Below, piece after piece: positions 51,635 through 60,980 of a DNA stretch of 64,000 bases. Within the stretch, counting starts at the first letter, position 1. Every line of letters starts with the position of its first letter. Both the position numbers and the translations under genes were made by a program. The DNA comes from Neisseria mucosa (lineage in GTDB: Bacteria > Pseudomonadota > Gammaproteobacteria > Burkholderiales > Neisseriaceae), in the NCBI RefSeq assembly GCF_003044445.1, contig NZ_POWX01000005.1, forward strand, positions 1-64,000, written 5' to 3'. The notes under the pieces are model-generated. The model made no database searches, was not told where the DNA came from, and was given only the letters and a program-made list of their open reading frames with translations.

Positions 51635-51925
51635 TGTAATTGCTTTTCAATAAAAATCATCTATCTTATAATCTATAATTCCCTTTGGGAATATTTACTC
51701 ATGTACTATTATGTTGTCTGTTACTTGATTTGCATCTGGTTTTGTGCCGATAAGGATGTTTATCTAAAGAGATAACTATCAGATATTTGAGTAATTTAAT
51801 AAATTTCGGGAGTAGTGTCTAAGTCAGATGATAAGTTGACGGATCGCTGCCGTGTATTATGGTATAGGAAAATCAAGCCGGTTTCCGTGAGTGGGATTAA
51901 AAGTTCGGTTTGTTCTAGGATAACA

Positions 51926-52594
51926 ATGAAAAACTCTGACAAACTTTACGATGTTTATGTTTCTTATCCGCCAGATGTCGATCATGAGCGTATCAATGCA
52001 TGCCTATATGATAACTTGCCGGAAAAAGAAGCAGAAGATTTGGTTCAGGCACTTTCTGAACGTCCGCAAGCGATTATTGCCGAGAATTGTACACAGGACG
52101 AGCGCGAGAATGCGCAGCAGTATTTCAACTACTTGGGACTTGATGTTATTGTGCGTCAATCCATGGAGTTGCAGGTAAGTGAGGACGAAGATGAAAACGA
52201 GGAAGTCTCTTTAAAGCAATGTCCCGTTTGTATGACGATTACTGAGGATGTGGCAGCGGATGAATGTGCCGTCTGCCATTTCCATTTTGCCAGTGCAACC
52301 GAACAAATTATCCAACGCAAACGCATAGAATGGCAGGAAAAGGTTGCGTTCGAACATAAAAAACAAGCTGAAATCGCTCACAAATTGCAACTTGAAAAAG
52401 AGCGGGAAGAGAAGTTGATGCGGAAAGAAATCCGTGCCGAACTTGAAAGCAAATTGAGGCAGGAGTTGGGACAGGATCCTAGACTGGAGGCTCTTACTTC
52501 CAAGCGCAACATGATTGTTCTAGTTTCTGTTTTGGGTGTGTTGGCTATGTTCGGCTTGGTGGCGGCGGGATATTTGGCAGCCAAATACCTTTGA
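51926..52594 (+). CDS. Zinc-ribbon, coiled-coil tail-anchored membrane protein of unknown function
   Basis: A 222-residue protein with a compact N-terminal domain (LYDVYVSYPPDVDHERINACLYD), a CPVC-x12-CAVC zinc-ribbon pair (near residue 105), a long charged coiled coil (EKVAFEHKKQAEIAHKLQLE, then KEREEKLMRKEIRAEL), and a C-terminal membrane helix (MIVLVSVLGVLAMFGLVAAG). I know of no characterised member. ATG 51926 is preferred; the frame upstream to ATG 51815 lacks homology and signals. A cytoplasmic, tail-anchored scaffold is inferred. Confidence 0.65.
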   Translation: MKNSDKLYDVYVSYPPDVDHERINACLYDNLPEKEAEDLVQALSERPQAIIAENCTQDERENAQQYFNYLGLDVIVRQSMELQVSEDEDENEEVSLKQCPVCMTITEDVAADECAVCHFHFASATEQIIQRKRIEWQEKVAFEHKKQAEIAHKLQLEKEREEKLMRKEIRAELESKLRQELGQDPRLEALTSKRNMIVLVSVLGVLAMFGLVAAGYLAAKYL

Positions 52595-52681
52595 TGAATG
52601 CTTTTAAATTTGAATATATCGTAGGCCGGATTTCATTTTGAAATCCGGTTTTTATTATTGGGATGTCCTGCTATGAAGAGT

Positions 52682-52788
52682 TATAGTGGATTAACTTTAA
52701 ACCAGTACGGCGTTGCCTCGCCTTGCCGTACTATCTGTACTGTCTGCGGCTTCGTCGCCTTGTCCTGATTTAAATTTAATCCACTATA
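52682..52788. mobile_element. Correia repeat enclosed element (CREE), 107 bp
   Basis: TATAGTGGATTAACTTTAAA and TTTAAATTTAATCCACTATA enclose the core ACCAGTACGGCGTTGCC..CTGTCTGCGGCTTCGTCGCC. It has exactly the length of the copies at 16345 and 63742 and lies between the zinc-ribbon gene and yafJ. Confidence 0.92.
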
Positions 52789-52891
52789 TATTGATTTTAT
52801 GAGGATGCTGTATCGTGTCTATTGAAACGGACTGTCCAATGTACCATAATCCGATTGTTCCATTCCTATTAAAACAATAAAGGTCAAAATC

Positions 52892-53734
52892 ATGTGCCAA
52901 CTGCTCGGCATGAACTGTAATACCCCAACGGACATCATGTTTTCCTTCGAAGGCTTCCGCCGCCGCGGCGGCATTACCGACCATCATGCAGATGGATTCG
53001 GTATCGGTTTCTTTGAAGGAAAGGGTGTACGCTTGTTCCACGATGACAAGCCCAGCGCCGATTCTCCGGTTGCCGACCTGGTTCGCGCCTATCAAATTAA
53101 ATCTGAAAACGTCATTGCCCACATCCGTAAAGCCTCGCAAGGGCAGACCTCTTTGGCCAATACCCATCCTTTTATGCGTGAAATGTGGGGCGAATATTGG
53201 CTCTTCGCGCATAACGGGCATTTGATTGATTTTTATCCGGAACAAGGCGAGTATTACCATGCTGTCGGTACGACCGACTCCGAACGCTCATTTTGTTATA
53301 TTCTCAACCGGCTTCGCAGCCGCTTTGCTGAGAAACCTGATTCCGATACTTTGTTTGATGCCGTTGCCGCGCTAACTCACGAAATTCGCCGCTTCGGATT
53401 GTTCAATTTTGTGATGTCCAACGGCGACTGCCTGTTTGCCCATGCCAGTACGCTGCTGCACTATATCGTGCGTAAAGCTCCTTTCGGCAAGGCACGGCTT
53501 TTGGACGATGACGTGATGATTGATTTTTCCGCAGTTACCACCCCGAATGACAAAGTCTCAGTTATCGCCACACTGCCCTTGACCCGAGACGAAACTTGGT
53601 CGCAATTAGCTGTTGATGAATTAGTTATGTTTCGAGACGGTGATATTGTCCGCAGCGACCGCCCTGAAAGCCCTGTTTACATGAGCGCGGAAGAGGGGTT
53701 GGCAATTGCCCGCGCAGTCGGCGTGTCCGTATAA
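52892..53734 (+). CDS. yafJ: Class II glutamine amidotransferase-like protein (YafJ)
   Basis: An Ntn-hydrolase with the N-terminal Cys2 of class II amidotransferases (MCQLLGMNCN). Motifs are GFRRRGGITDHHADGFGIGFFEG, NVIAHIRKASQG, NTHPFMREMWGEYWLFAHNG and GTTDSERSFCYILNRL. Members of this family act on glutathione-like or other gamma-glutamyl compounds, but the neisserial substrate is unknown. It has 280 residues. ATG 52892 has AAAGGTCAAAATC upstream. A DUS terminator follows the stop. Confidence 0.9.
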   Translation: MCQLLGMNCNTPTDIMFSFEGFRRRGGITDHHADGFGIGFFEGKGVRLFHDDKPSADSPVADLVRAYQIKSENVIAHIRKASQGQTSLANTHPFMREMWGEYWLFAHNGHLIDFYPEQGEYYHAVGTTDSERSFCYILNRLRSRFAEKPDSDTLFDAVAALTHEIRRFGLFNFVMSNGDCLFAHASTLLHYIVRKAPFGKARLLDDDVMIDFSAVTTPNDKVSVIATLPLTRDETWSQLAVDELVMFRDGDIVRSDRPESPVYMSAEEGLAIARAVGVSV

Positions 53735-53739
53735 ATATG

Positions 53740-53777
53740 AAAGGTCGTCTGAAAAATGTTCAGACGACCTTTTTTAT
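53740..53777. terminator. DUS hairpin terminator after yafJ
   Basis: AAAGGTCGTCTGAAAA and GTTCAGACGACCTTTTTT form a tight hairpin with a T run. It lies between the convergent yafJ and small secreted-protein genes. Confidence 0.85.
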
Positions 53778-53787
53778 GTCGCTTTTA

Positions 53788-54129
53788 TCAATAATTGGTC
53801 GAGCAGAACTGCTCACGCTTGTCTGCATCGGCGGCATAACACGTCAAGCCCATTCCCGCCGCGTTGCTGTTGTTCGCCTTCGCTCCCGGTTTTTTGTTCA
53901 CCAAAACCTTGCCGTTTTTCCCAATCTCCACGGTTACGCCTTTACCGTTTTTCAGCTTCCATTTCAATACCTGCGCATCGGCATTCTGACACTTGTTGAT
54001 CGAACAGCCGCCTTCAGCCGCGACATTACCATTTTTATAAATCACGCATTGCTGCTGACTGTCGGTACAGGCCGCATAGGCAGCAACGGAAAAACAGGAA
54101 ATCAGCGCGGCAAACAAAACAGGTTTCAT
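53788..54129 (-). CDS. Small cysteine-rich secreted protein of unknown function
   Basis: A 113-residue protein. A signal peptide (KPVLFAALISCFSVAAYA) leaves a mature part with six Cys residues: ACTDSQQQC, GGCSINKC, TCYAADADKREQFC. These could make three disulfides. I know no family. ATG 54129 follows GGAG; the upstream frame to 54222 lacks homology. It is basic and rich in Lys/Gly (KLKNGKGVTVEIGKNGKVLVNKKPG). Confidence 0.65.
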   Translation of the reverse strand: MKPVLFAALISCFSVAAYAACTDSQQQCVIYKNGNVAAEGGCSINKCQNADAQVLKWKLKNGKGVTVEIGKNGKVLVNKKPGAKANNSNAAGMGLTCYAADADKREQFCSTNY

Positions 54130-54425
54130 GGTTTGGACTCCTTGGATGGTGATGATGGGTTTGTAATATTTGGAACTATACGCCTGTTTGTATGTGTCTA
54201 CTACAAAATGTGTTTGCGCCATTTGAATAGTGGTAGGTAATGCCGCGCTTCACGTCAGACGGAAGTGCGGAAATCCTGTAAGTTTAATTCTATTTACTGT
54301 CGGGAATTAAGTTTCAGACGACCTCTTTTTATTGAAACGGCAGCCTTGTTTTCTGTTCTGTTAGAAAGAGAAGGAGCCATTTTCTAAATGCCGGATATTT
54401 CTGTTTTGGTGATTTCAGTGGTAAG
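54130..54425. other. Spacer between the cysteine-rich gene and tex
   Basis: About 300 bases with no gene that I can support. It holds the promoter of the minus-strand secreted-protein gene and a lone DUS near 54312. Confidence 0.5.
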
Positions 54426-54462
54426 AAAAGTCGTCTGAAAATCCCTTTTTCAGACGACCTTT
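54426..54462. terminator. DUS hairpin after tex
   Basis: AAAAGTCGTCTGAAAAT faces TTTTTCAGACGACCTTTAA over a short loop, just beyond the tex stop codon on the minus strand. Confidence 0.75.
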
Positions 54463-54486
54463 AATATGAGTCTCAAAAAGCCAAAC

Positions 54487-56760
54487 TTACCGTTTCAACT
54501 TCGCAAACGCATCCGCCATCGCCGAATTGGTCGGGGCACGCTCGTTGCGTTGGGGTTTGCGGTCGCGGCGTTCGGAATGTTTGCCTTCAGACGACCTGTT
54601 GCTTTTGCTTGCGCCGCGAGCCTCGTCATCCAGCCGCATGGTCAGCGCGATGCGTTTGCGTGCGGCATCGACTTCCAGCACTTTCACTTTCACCACGTCG
54701 CCGGCTTTCACCACTTCGCGCGGGTCTTGGACGAACTTGTTGGACAGTGCGGAGATGTGTACCAAGCCGTCCTGATGGACGCCGATGTCCACGAACGCGC
54801 CGAAGTTGGCGACGTTGGAAACCACGCCTTCGAGTATCATGCCGACTTGCAAGTCGCTGATTTCGTGGATGCCTTCGGCAAATGAGGCCGTCTGAAACTC
54901 GCCGCGCGGGTCGCGGCCTGGTTTTTCCAGCTCGGACAGGATGTCCAGAATGGTCGGCAGGCCGAAGCGTTCGTCGGTGAAGTCGGACGCTTTGATTTGC
55001 TTCACGCGCTCGCGGTTGCCGATGAGTTCGGCGGCGGTAATGCCTTGTTGAGCCAGCATTTTGGCGACGACGGGATAGGCCTCGGGGTGGACGGCACTCG
55101 CGTCCAGCGGCTCTTTGCCTCCGTTAATCCGCAAAAAGCCTGCCGCCTGCTCGAAGGTTTTTTCGCCCAAACGCGGTACTTTCAGCAATTTTTTGCGGCT
55201 GTCGAACGCGCCGTTTTCATCGCGGTAGGCAACGATGTTTTGGGCAAGGGTCTGATTCAAACCGGAAATCCGCGCCAAGAGAGGGGCGGAAGCGGTGTTC
55301 ACGTCCACGCCGACGGCGTTCACGCAGTCTTCGACCACCGCGTCCAGCGATTTGGCGAGCTGGCTTTGGTTCACGTCGTGCTGATACTGGCCCACGCCGA
55401 TGGATTTGGGGTCGATTTTGACCAACTCGGCAAGCGGGTCTTGCAGCCTGCGGGCGATGGATACCGCGCCGCGCAGGGAAACGTCCAAGTCGGGGAACTC
55501 GCGCGCCGCCAGTTCGGACGCGGAATAAATCGACGCGCCGGCTTCGGAAACGACGATTTTGTGCAGGCTGCTTTCGGGCATTCCGCGCACCAGTTCGCCC
55601 GCGATTTTGTCGGTTTCGCGGCTGGCGGTGCCGTTACCGATGGCGATGAGCTTCACGCCGTGTTGTTTAATCAGGCGCGACAGCGTTGCCAACATATTGT
55701 TTTCTTGATGCAAATAGACGATGACCGTATCCAGCAGCTTGCCCGTGTCGTCCACCACGGCGCATTTCACGCCGTTGCGGTAGCCGGGGTCGAGACCCAA
55801 AGTGGTCAGCCGTCCGGCGGGCGCGGCGAGCAGCAAGTCTTTGAGATTGCGGGCGAACACGGTAATGGCGTCGGTGTCGGCGGCTTCTTTCAGACGGCCT
55901 AAGGCTTCGAGTTCCAGCGACAAAAAGATTTTTGCGCGCCAAGTCAGGCGCACGGTGTCGCGCAGCCATTTGTGGTCGTCTGAAACCTTGAAGCGGCGAG
56001 CGATGAGTTGCTCGTATTCGCTTTGCTGCGTAATCGGCGTGTCGTCGGGCTGGTATTTGAGCGCGATGTTCAACACGCCTTCGTTGCGGCCGCGCAAAAC
56101 CGCCAGCGCGCGGTGGCTGGGCATGGCGCGGATAGGTTCGCGGTGGTCGAAATAATCGCTGAATTTTTCGCCTTCGGTTTCTTTGCCTTCAACGACTTGC
56201 GCGTGGATTTCGGCTTCGTTCCACAACTTGTCGCGCAGCGTGCCGATGAGTTCCGCGTCTTCGGCAAACTGCTCCATCAGAATCGCGCGCGCGCCGTCCA
56301 ATGCGGTTTGGGCGTCGGGAATGTTTTCGTTCAGGTAGCATTGCGCGGCGGCTTCCACGTCCTGCGGCTGCTCGGCAAGCAGCGCGTCCGCCAGCGGCTG
56401 CAAACCGTGTTCGCGCGCGATTTGTGCTTTGGTGCGGCGTTTGGGCTTGTAGGGCAGATACAGGTCTTCCAGCGCGGTTTTGTTGTCGGCGGCTTCGATT
56501 TGCGCCCTGAGGTCGTCTGAAAGCTTGCCTTGCTCTTCAATGCTTTTTAAAACAACGGCTTTACGCTCTTCCAACTCGCGCAGATATTGCAGCCGCTCGG
56601 CAAGCTGACGCAGCTGCGTATCGTCCAACCCGCCTGTAGCTTCTTTACGGTAACGCGCGATAAACGGCACAGTCGCGCCGTCGTCCAAAAGAGAAACGGC
56701 TGCGGTGATTTGCGCGGCGGTGGCGGAGAGTTCTTGAGAAAGGATTTGGGTGATGTTCAT
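54487..56760 (-). CDS. tex: Tex transcription accessory / RNA-binding protein
   Basis: A conserved cytoplasmic nucleic-acid binding protein originally named in Bordetella as a toxin-expression regulator. The 757 residues show the Tex N-terminal domain (VPFIARYRKEATGGLDDTQLR), the YqgF-like nuclease fold (TTLGLDPGYRNGVKCAVVD), helix-hairpin-helix segments (GVDVNTASAPLLARISGLN) and a C-terminal S1 domain (GMILEGVVSNVANFGAFVDIG). The C-terminal tail is basic and rich in Arg/Ser. It is a single gene on the minus strand. Confidence 0.95.
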   Translation of the reverse strand: MNITQILSQELSATAAQITAAVSLLDDGATVPFIARYRKEATGGLDDTQLRQLAERLQYLRELEERKAVVLKSIEEQGKLSDDLRAQIEAADNKTALEDLYLPYKPKRRTKAQIAREHGLQPLADALLAEQPQDVEAAAQCYLNENIPDAQTALDGARAILMEQFAEDAELIGTLRDKLWNEAEIHAQVVEGKETEGEKFSDYFDHREPIRAMPSHRALAVLRGRNEGVLNIALKYQPDDTPITQQSEYEQLIARRFKVSDDHKWLRDTVRLTWRAKIFLSLELEALGRLKEAADTDAITVFARNLKDLLLAAPAGRLTTLGLDPGYRNGVKCAVVDDTGKLLDTVIVYLHQENNMLATLSRLIKQHGVKLIAIGNGTASRETDKIAGELVRGMPESSLHKIVVSEAGASIYSASELAAREFPDLDVSLRGAVSIARRLQDPLAELVKIDPKSIGVGQYQHDVNQSQLAKSLDAVVEDCVNAVGVDVNTASAPLLARISGLNQTLAQNIVAYRDENGAFDSRKKLLKVPRLGEKTFEQAAGFLRINGGKEPLDASAVHPEAYPVVAKMLAQQGITAAELIGNRERVKQIKASDFTDERFGLPTILDILSELEKPGRDPRGEFQTASFAEGIHEISDLQVGMILEGVVSNVANFGAFVDIGVHQDGLVHISALSNKFVQDPREVVKAGDVVKVKVLEVDAARKRIALTMRLDDEARGASKSNRSSEGKHSERRDRKPQRNERAPTNSAMADAFAKLKR

Positions 56761-56866
56761 GGGGAAAGGTCGTCTGAAAAAGTGATTATTATATCAATGG
56801 CAGAGGAGGGCGGAGGCGAAGATTGTGTTTTGAATATGAAGCTTAGTCCTGAACCTTCTGAAAACA

Positions 56867-56911
56867 AAACGTCGTCTGAAAACCCTCAATACAGTTTTCA
56901 GACGACGTTTG
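56867..56911. repeat. Inverted DUS-variant pair between tex and tldD
   Basis: AAACGTCGTCTGAAAAC and GTTTTCAGACGACGTTT are inverted repeats with the AGG of the DUS changed to ACG on both arms. It sits near the 3' end of tldD and probably acts as its terminator. Confidence 0.7.
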
Positions 56912-56926
56912 ACTTTTCTGCCTGCC

Positions 56927-58369
56927 TTAAATCTCGCTACCACCGACGGTCAGTCCCGAATCAATCCGCAAGGTCGGTTGTCCGACGCCGACAGGAACGC
57001 TCTGCCCGTCTTTACCGCACACGCCGACACCGCTATCCAACGCAGTATCGTTGCCTATCATGGAAACATGTTTCAACACTTCAGGGCCGTTGCCGATGAT
57101 GGTTGCGCCTTTGACGGGATATTGCAGTTTGCCACCTTCGACCCACCACGCTTCGGATGCGCTGAAGACGAATTTGCCGCTGGTGATGTCCACCTGTCCG
57201 CCGCCGAAGTTGACGGCGTAAATGCCTTTATCGATGGACGCGATGATTTCGTCGGGTTCGTAGCCGCCGTTTTCCATAAAAGTATTGGTCATGCGCGGCA
57301 TAGGGGCGGAGGCGTAACTTTCGCGGCGACCGTTGCCGGTGGATTGCGTACCCATCAGGCGGGCATTGGTTTCGTCCTGCATATAACCGACCAAGATGCC
57401 GTCTTCAATCAATACGGTGCGGCGCGTTTCGTTGCCTTCGTCGTCGATATTGAGCGAGCCGCGCCTGTCAGCAATGTCGCCTTGGTCAACGACGGTAACG
57501 CCTTTGGCGGCAACGCGCTCGCCGATCCTACCTGAGAAGACGCTGGTTTCTTTGCGGTTGAAATCGCCTTCCAAGCCATGTCCGACGGCTTCGTGCAACA
57601 ACACACCCGGCCAGCCGTTGCCCAAAACGACGGTCATTTCGCCTGCGGGTGCAGGGCGGGATTCAAGATTAATCAGGGCTTGTTTGACGGCTGAATCGAT
57701 AAACTGCCGCACCAAAGTTTCATCGAAATAAGCCAAGTCGTAGCGTCCGCCACCACCTGCGCTGCCCTGTTCGCGCCTGTCGCCCTGTTTGGCGATGACG
57801 GTAACGTTCAGGCGCACCATCGGACGGATGTCGGCAGCGTGTCTGCCGTCGAGGCGGGCGATGTAAATCATGTCGTATTCGCAGGTCAGTCCCGCCATCA
57901 CTTGCACAATGCGCGGGTCGGCGGCTTTGGCAAGCGTTTCCACTTTGTTCAATAAGGCAACTTTGGCGGCAGAATCAAGACCGATAATGGGACTCAGCGT
58001 CGCATGAACGGATTTGCCGTGTGCAACGGACGGTGCTTTGACAGAAGCTTCGCCGCCTGCCGCACCGATAACGCGGACGGCTTGGGCGGAACGGTTGATC
58101 GAATCGATACACAAACTATCCGCATAGGCAAAAGCGGTTTTTTCACCTGAAACAGCGCGCACGCCCACCCCCTGATCGATTTGAAAACTGCCCGATTTGA
58201 CGATGCCCTCTTCCAAATGCCAACTCTCAAAAGCAGTGCGCTGGCAGTAAATGTCGGCGTAATCGACGTGATGCGCGCCGATGATGCTCAGGCTTTTGGC
58301 GAGCAGCTCAGGGGAAAGGTGATTGGCTTCGAGCAAATCGCGCTGTACGGTAGCGTAAGTTGAGTGCAT
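56927..58369 (-). CDS. tldD: Metalloprotease TldD
   Basis: With TldE/PmbA, TldD forms a zinc protease that trims peptides such as microcin B17 precursor and CcdA. The zinc motif H-E-x3-H is in LLHEAVGHGLEGD; family wording includes FESWHLEEGIVKSGSF, GWPGVLLHEAVGHG and RMTNTFMENGGYEPDE. ATG 58369 gives 480 residues, as in other Neisseria; the frame upstream to 58423 is not conserved. The start codon is closely preceded by a DUS in the leader. No pmbA is visible in this window. Confidence 0.93.
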   Translation of the reverse strand: MHSTYATVQRDLLEANHLSPELLAKSLSIIGAHHVDYADIYCQRTAFESWHLEEGIVKSGSFQIDQGVGVRAVSGEKTAFAYADSLCIDSINRSAQAVRVIGAAGGEASVKAPSVAHGKSVHATLSPIIGLDSAAKVALLNKVETLAKAADPRIVQVMAGLTCEYDMIYIARLDGRHAADIRPMVRLNVTVIAKQGDRREQGSAGGGGRYDLAYFDETLVRQFIDSAVKQALINLESRPAPAGEMTVVLGNGWPGVLLHEAVGHGLEGDFNRKETSVFSGRIGERVAAKGVTVVDQGDIADRRGSLNIDDEGNETRRTVLIEDGILVGYMQDETNARLMGTQSTGNGRRESYASAPMPRMTNTFMENGGYEPDEIIASIDKGIYAVNFGGGQVDITSGKFVFSASEAWWVEGGKLQYPVKGATIIGNGPEVLKHVSMIGNDTALDSGVGVCGKDGQSVPVGVGQPTLRIDSGLTVGGSEI

Positions 58370-58577
58370 GGTTTTCAGACGACCTTCAGGGCTAGATAAA
58401 CTTGGGGCTTGATTATACGGCATTTGTTATGGCTTTGGATATGTCGATTGTTTGTATTTATAAGTGGTTAGGGTCGTCTGAAAATAAGGGGCGGATAGGA
58501 ATGGTTTCTCAGATGGGTCGGTATTTACATAATTAAACTGTTTTGAATATTGCATATTGTCATTTCATGCTGTACAT

Positions 58578-58597
58578 TTGTATTCAAATGAATACAA
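58578..58597. promoter_or_regulatory. 20-bp palindromic operator upstream of the RHH-like gene
   Basis: TTGTATTCA-AA-TGAATACAA is a perfect inverted repeat with a two-base centre, 16 bases before the start codon of the downstream regulator-like gene. This placement is typical of an autoregulatory site. Confidence 0.65.
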
Positions 58598-58613
58598 AAC
58601 AAATCAAACGAAT

Positions 58614-59114
58614 ATGAGTGCAACAAACCGTATCCCAGTCAGCGTGAGAATTACTCAGGAAGACGCTGATTTTATTGCTGAATTAAAAATCGAAGGCGCG
58701 AATACGCCGTCTGAAAAAATCCGCGAGCTGCTCAAGCAGGCGCGTTTGGCGCATACGCAGACGCGCGATTACGGTTCTGCGCTGACGGCGCAGGAGCAGT
58801 TTTTCCAAGCGGCGAAACATGATGTTCTGTACGCAGAAAAGCAGGCGGGTGTGCATTCGCATATCGTGGCGCGCTTGTTTGAACAACTGCCCGACTTGGG
58901 CGCGACGCTTGCCGCCGACCTGCCTGAAGAAGCCGACCTCGACAGTTTGAAAAAATATGAACGCGAACTGATGTGGCGCATCGTCCGCCTGACCGACAGC
59001 ATCTTGCAGCTCGCCGTAACCGGCAAAGGCGCGGCATACGACGATACCGTGCTGCAACAGCTTGAAAACACTTTGAAACTGGCGAAGATTGTGCAGCAGG
59101 CGGGCGAGGTTTAG
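58614..59114 (+). CDS. Conserved hypothetical protein with ribbon-helix-helix-like N-terminus
   Basis: A 166-residue protein. The first 50 residues (RIPVSVRITQEDADFIAELK, then NTPSEKIRELLKQARLAH) look like a ribbon-helix-helix DNA-binding segment, with strand, helix and helix. The rest is helical (HVARLFEQLPDLGATLAADLPEE, then LKKYERELMWRIVRLTDSIL). I know no named family. ATG 58614 is chosen; the frame upstream to 58557 has no signal. The perfect palindrome just upstream supports a DNA-binding, self-regulating role. Confidence 0.65.
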   Translation: MSATNRIPVSVRITQEDADFIAELKIEGANTPSEKIRELLKQARLAHTQTRDYGSALTAQEQFFQAAKHDVLYAEKQAGVHSHIVARLFEQLPDLGATLAADLPEEADLDSLKKYERELMWRIVRLTDSILQLAVTGKGAAYDDTVLQQLENTLKLAKIVQQAGEV

Positions 59115-59140
59115 GGCGTAAATGGAAGGCTGACTGACAA

Positions 59141-59431
59141 ATGAAAATCTATCATTGGCTGCTTACCGGTATGTTCATCTATCCCTCTTTGGCTGCGAGC
59201 GCAGACGGCGGCGCACAACCTGTTACCGAGCAGCAAGTCCTGCGGCTGACCGAAATTTATGTGACGCAGCATTACGGTAAAGAAACCGCTCAAGCGCAAA
59301 AGCCATATCGGGTGAAAAAAGACCGGGAACATTGGATTATCAGCGGCAAGCCACCTAAAGCATTGGGCGGCAATTTCCGCGCCGTTATCAGAGCAAACGG
59401 TCAGCTGGAAGAAATCACGCATAGCAAGTAG
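59141..59431 (+). CDS. Small periplasmic protein, NTF2-fold-like
   Basis: A 96-residue protein with a signal peptide (KIYHWLLTGMFIYPSLAASA). The mature part (EQQVLRLTEIYVTQHYGKE, PYRVKKDREHWIISGKPP, GGNFRAVIRANGQLEEI) resembles the NTF2-like immunity/YbbC type of fold with a W-I-x-G and final GG/I-x-x-x-G pattern. A real function is unknown. It starts 27 bases after the RHH-like gene stop and may be co-transcribed with it and with the next gene. Confidence 0.55.
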   Translation: MKIYHWLLTGMFIYPSLAASADGGAQPVTEQQVLRLTEIYVTQHYGKETAQAQKPYRVKKDREHWIISGKPPKALGGNFRAVIRANGQLEEITHSK

Positions 59432-59513
59432 TGTAAGGTTTGAGGTCGTCTGAAATCCCCTTCCCTCTCATTCCTAAACATTCATGTCGGACATCAAAGA
59501 CAGAGGCAAACTG

Positions 59514-60275
59514 ATGGAAAAATGGATAGCAGAAGCATATGAATTATTTGCACCTTACAGTGTGCGCTTCCCGCTGAATATCTGCACTTGCAACAGTTGT
59601 TCTCCCGAAGATTTCCAACAGGCGTTGTTGGAATATCCGTTGCGCGAGATTCCTACCGATATGTTGCAGGCGTATTTGGGCAGCGTGCCTTTGGACAAAG
59701 GAGCTGCGACGGCTCTCGACATGAAACATTTCCTGCCGCGTATTTTGCAGGCTTTGGTCAACGAGGAAGATGTCCGATCGCTTGATGAAACGTTGCTCGA
59801 TAAGTTGCGTTGCGATTTCCCCGAATGCTGGACAAAAGAAGAAATCGATTGGTTAAAACGTTTCGCCGCCGCTTGGTTTGACTCGCAACTGACCGCGCCC
59901 CGCTACGAAGGCTGCTTGGTCGTTTGGCTTAATATGTTTCAATTCGCCGGATTGGATGTTGTTGACGAACTGCTGGCAGTTTGGACGGAACAGGCGGATA
60001 AAACGGCAGCTTTACGCGAATTTGTCGACTTGTATTTAGAGATTCCGTATGGCAGCAACGAGCCGGATTGGTACAAAGTCTGCTATCTACCCGAGCATTG
60101 TCCGAATAGAACGCAATTCGCTGCCCGACTGTCGGCTTGGTTTACCCACCCGAATACCCGCACCACATTCAGACGAGCTTTAGAACAAGCCCTGCTGGAA
60201 GGCAAAGAAGACGAAAACGAAACATTGTCATGGGAGCAATGTTACGACTGGTTGGCACAATCGAATGCCGGCTAA
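59514..60275 (+). CDS. Hypothetical protein of unknown function
   Basis: A 253-residue, acidic, apparently all-helical cytoplasmic protein. Visible landmarks are a Cys cluster near the start (NICTCNSCSPEDF), DMLQAYLGSVPLDKGAATALDMKHFLP and several Trp-rich helices (RFAAAWFDSQLT). I do not recognise the family. ATG 59514 is preferred for its AGAGG eight bases upstream; the frame starts at 59484. It is followed by the PspA gene. Confidence 0.6.
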   Translation: MEKWIAEAYELFAPYSVRFPLNICTCNSCSPEDFQQALLEYPLREIPTDMLQAYLGSVPLDKGAATALDMKHFLPRILQALVNEEDVRSLDETLLDKLRCDFPECWTKEEIDWLKRFAAAWFDSQLTAPRYEGCLVVWLNMFQFAGLDVVDELLAVWTEQADKTAALREFVDLYLEIPYGSNEPDWYKVCYLPEHCPNRTQFAARLSAWFTHPNTRTTFRRALEQALLEGKEDENETLSWEQCYDWLAQSNAG

Positions 60276-60317
60276 ACACAATATTTCTCATGATTTTATA
60301 AAGAAAGGAAAATCCAA

Positions 60318-60980
60318 ATGAGCGAAACCCTATCCCGCAGAGTGGGCCGTCTGGTAAGCGGCGGTTTTCATGCCCTGATTGATGCGGCGGAAAACCTTGT
60401 GCCTGAGGCGGCAATGAACGAGAGCATCCGCGAAATCGAGCGGGCGGTGGACGAAGTGCGTGCCGAGTTGGGCAAAGTGTTGGCGCAGAAACACCTCGCA
60501 GCCAAGAAAATGGCGGACGAGAGCAACCGCCACGAAGCCATCGATGCCAACCTGCAAGCTGCCGTAGCGGCGGGGCGCGACGATCTTGCCGAGGCGGGTA
60601 TCGCCGAACAAATGGACATCGAAGCGCGTCTGCCTGTTTTGGAAAACACCATCGCCGACTGTGCCGCGCAGGAGAAAGAGCTTGAGGGCTTTATCGCCGC
60701 CTTGCAGGCGAAAAAACGCGAGATGCAGCAGCAGTTGCAAGACTGGCGCGCCGCGCAGCAAAGCGCGGGCGCAGGCAAAGCGGCAGGCGGCAGCGACCTC
60801 AACCGCATCGCCCGTGATGCCGAAAAAAGCGGCAACGCCTTCGACCGCGTGATGGGTCGTCAAAACGCGGTACACAGCAGTACCGATGCGGCGCAGTTGG
60901 AAAAATTGAAGGAATTGGAAGATTTGAGCCGCAACAACCGTATTGCTGAACGATTGGCAGCGTTGAAGGCTGGAAAATAA
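60318..60980 (+). CDS. pspA: PspA/IM30-family phage-shock protein
   Basis: A cytoplasmic, membrane-binding coiled-coil protein that forms large rods and protects the inner membrane under stress. The 220 residues start MSETLSRRVGRLVSGGFHAL and continue with the long coiled coil (AMNESIREIERAVDEVRAEL, LAAKKMADESNRHEA, EARLPVLENTIADCAAQ). ATG 60318 follows AAAGGAAAATCCAA. It leads a cluster with PepSY-like, OsmC and YqiJ-like genes that suggest an envelope-stress theme. A paired DUS hairpin follows. Confidence 0.9.
   Translation: MSETLSRRVGRLVSGGFHALIDAAENLVPEAAMNESIREIERAVDEVRAELGKVLAQKHLAAKKMADESNRHEAIDANLQAAVAAGRDDLAEAGIAEQMDIEARLPVLENTIADCAAQEKELEGFIAALQAKKREMQQQLQDWRAAQQSAGAGKAAGGSDLNRIARDAEKSGNAFDRVMGRQNAVHSSTDAAQLEKLKELEDLSRNNRIAERLAALKAGK

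Noticed and set aside
51680..51694. ATTCCCTTTGGGAAT as a possible dRS3 repeat
   Set aside because: The spacer is 3 bases, not the 8 of dRS3, and no second copy is nearby.
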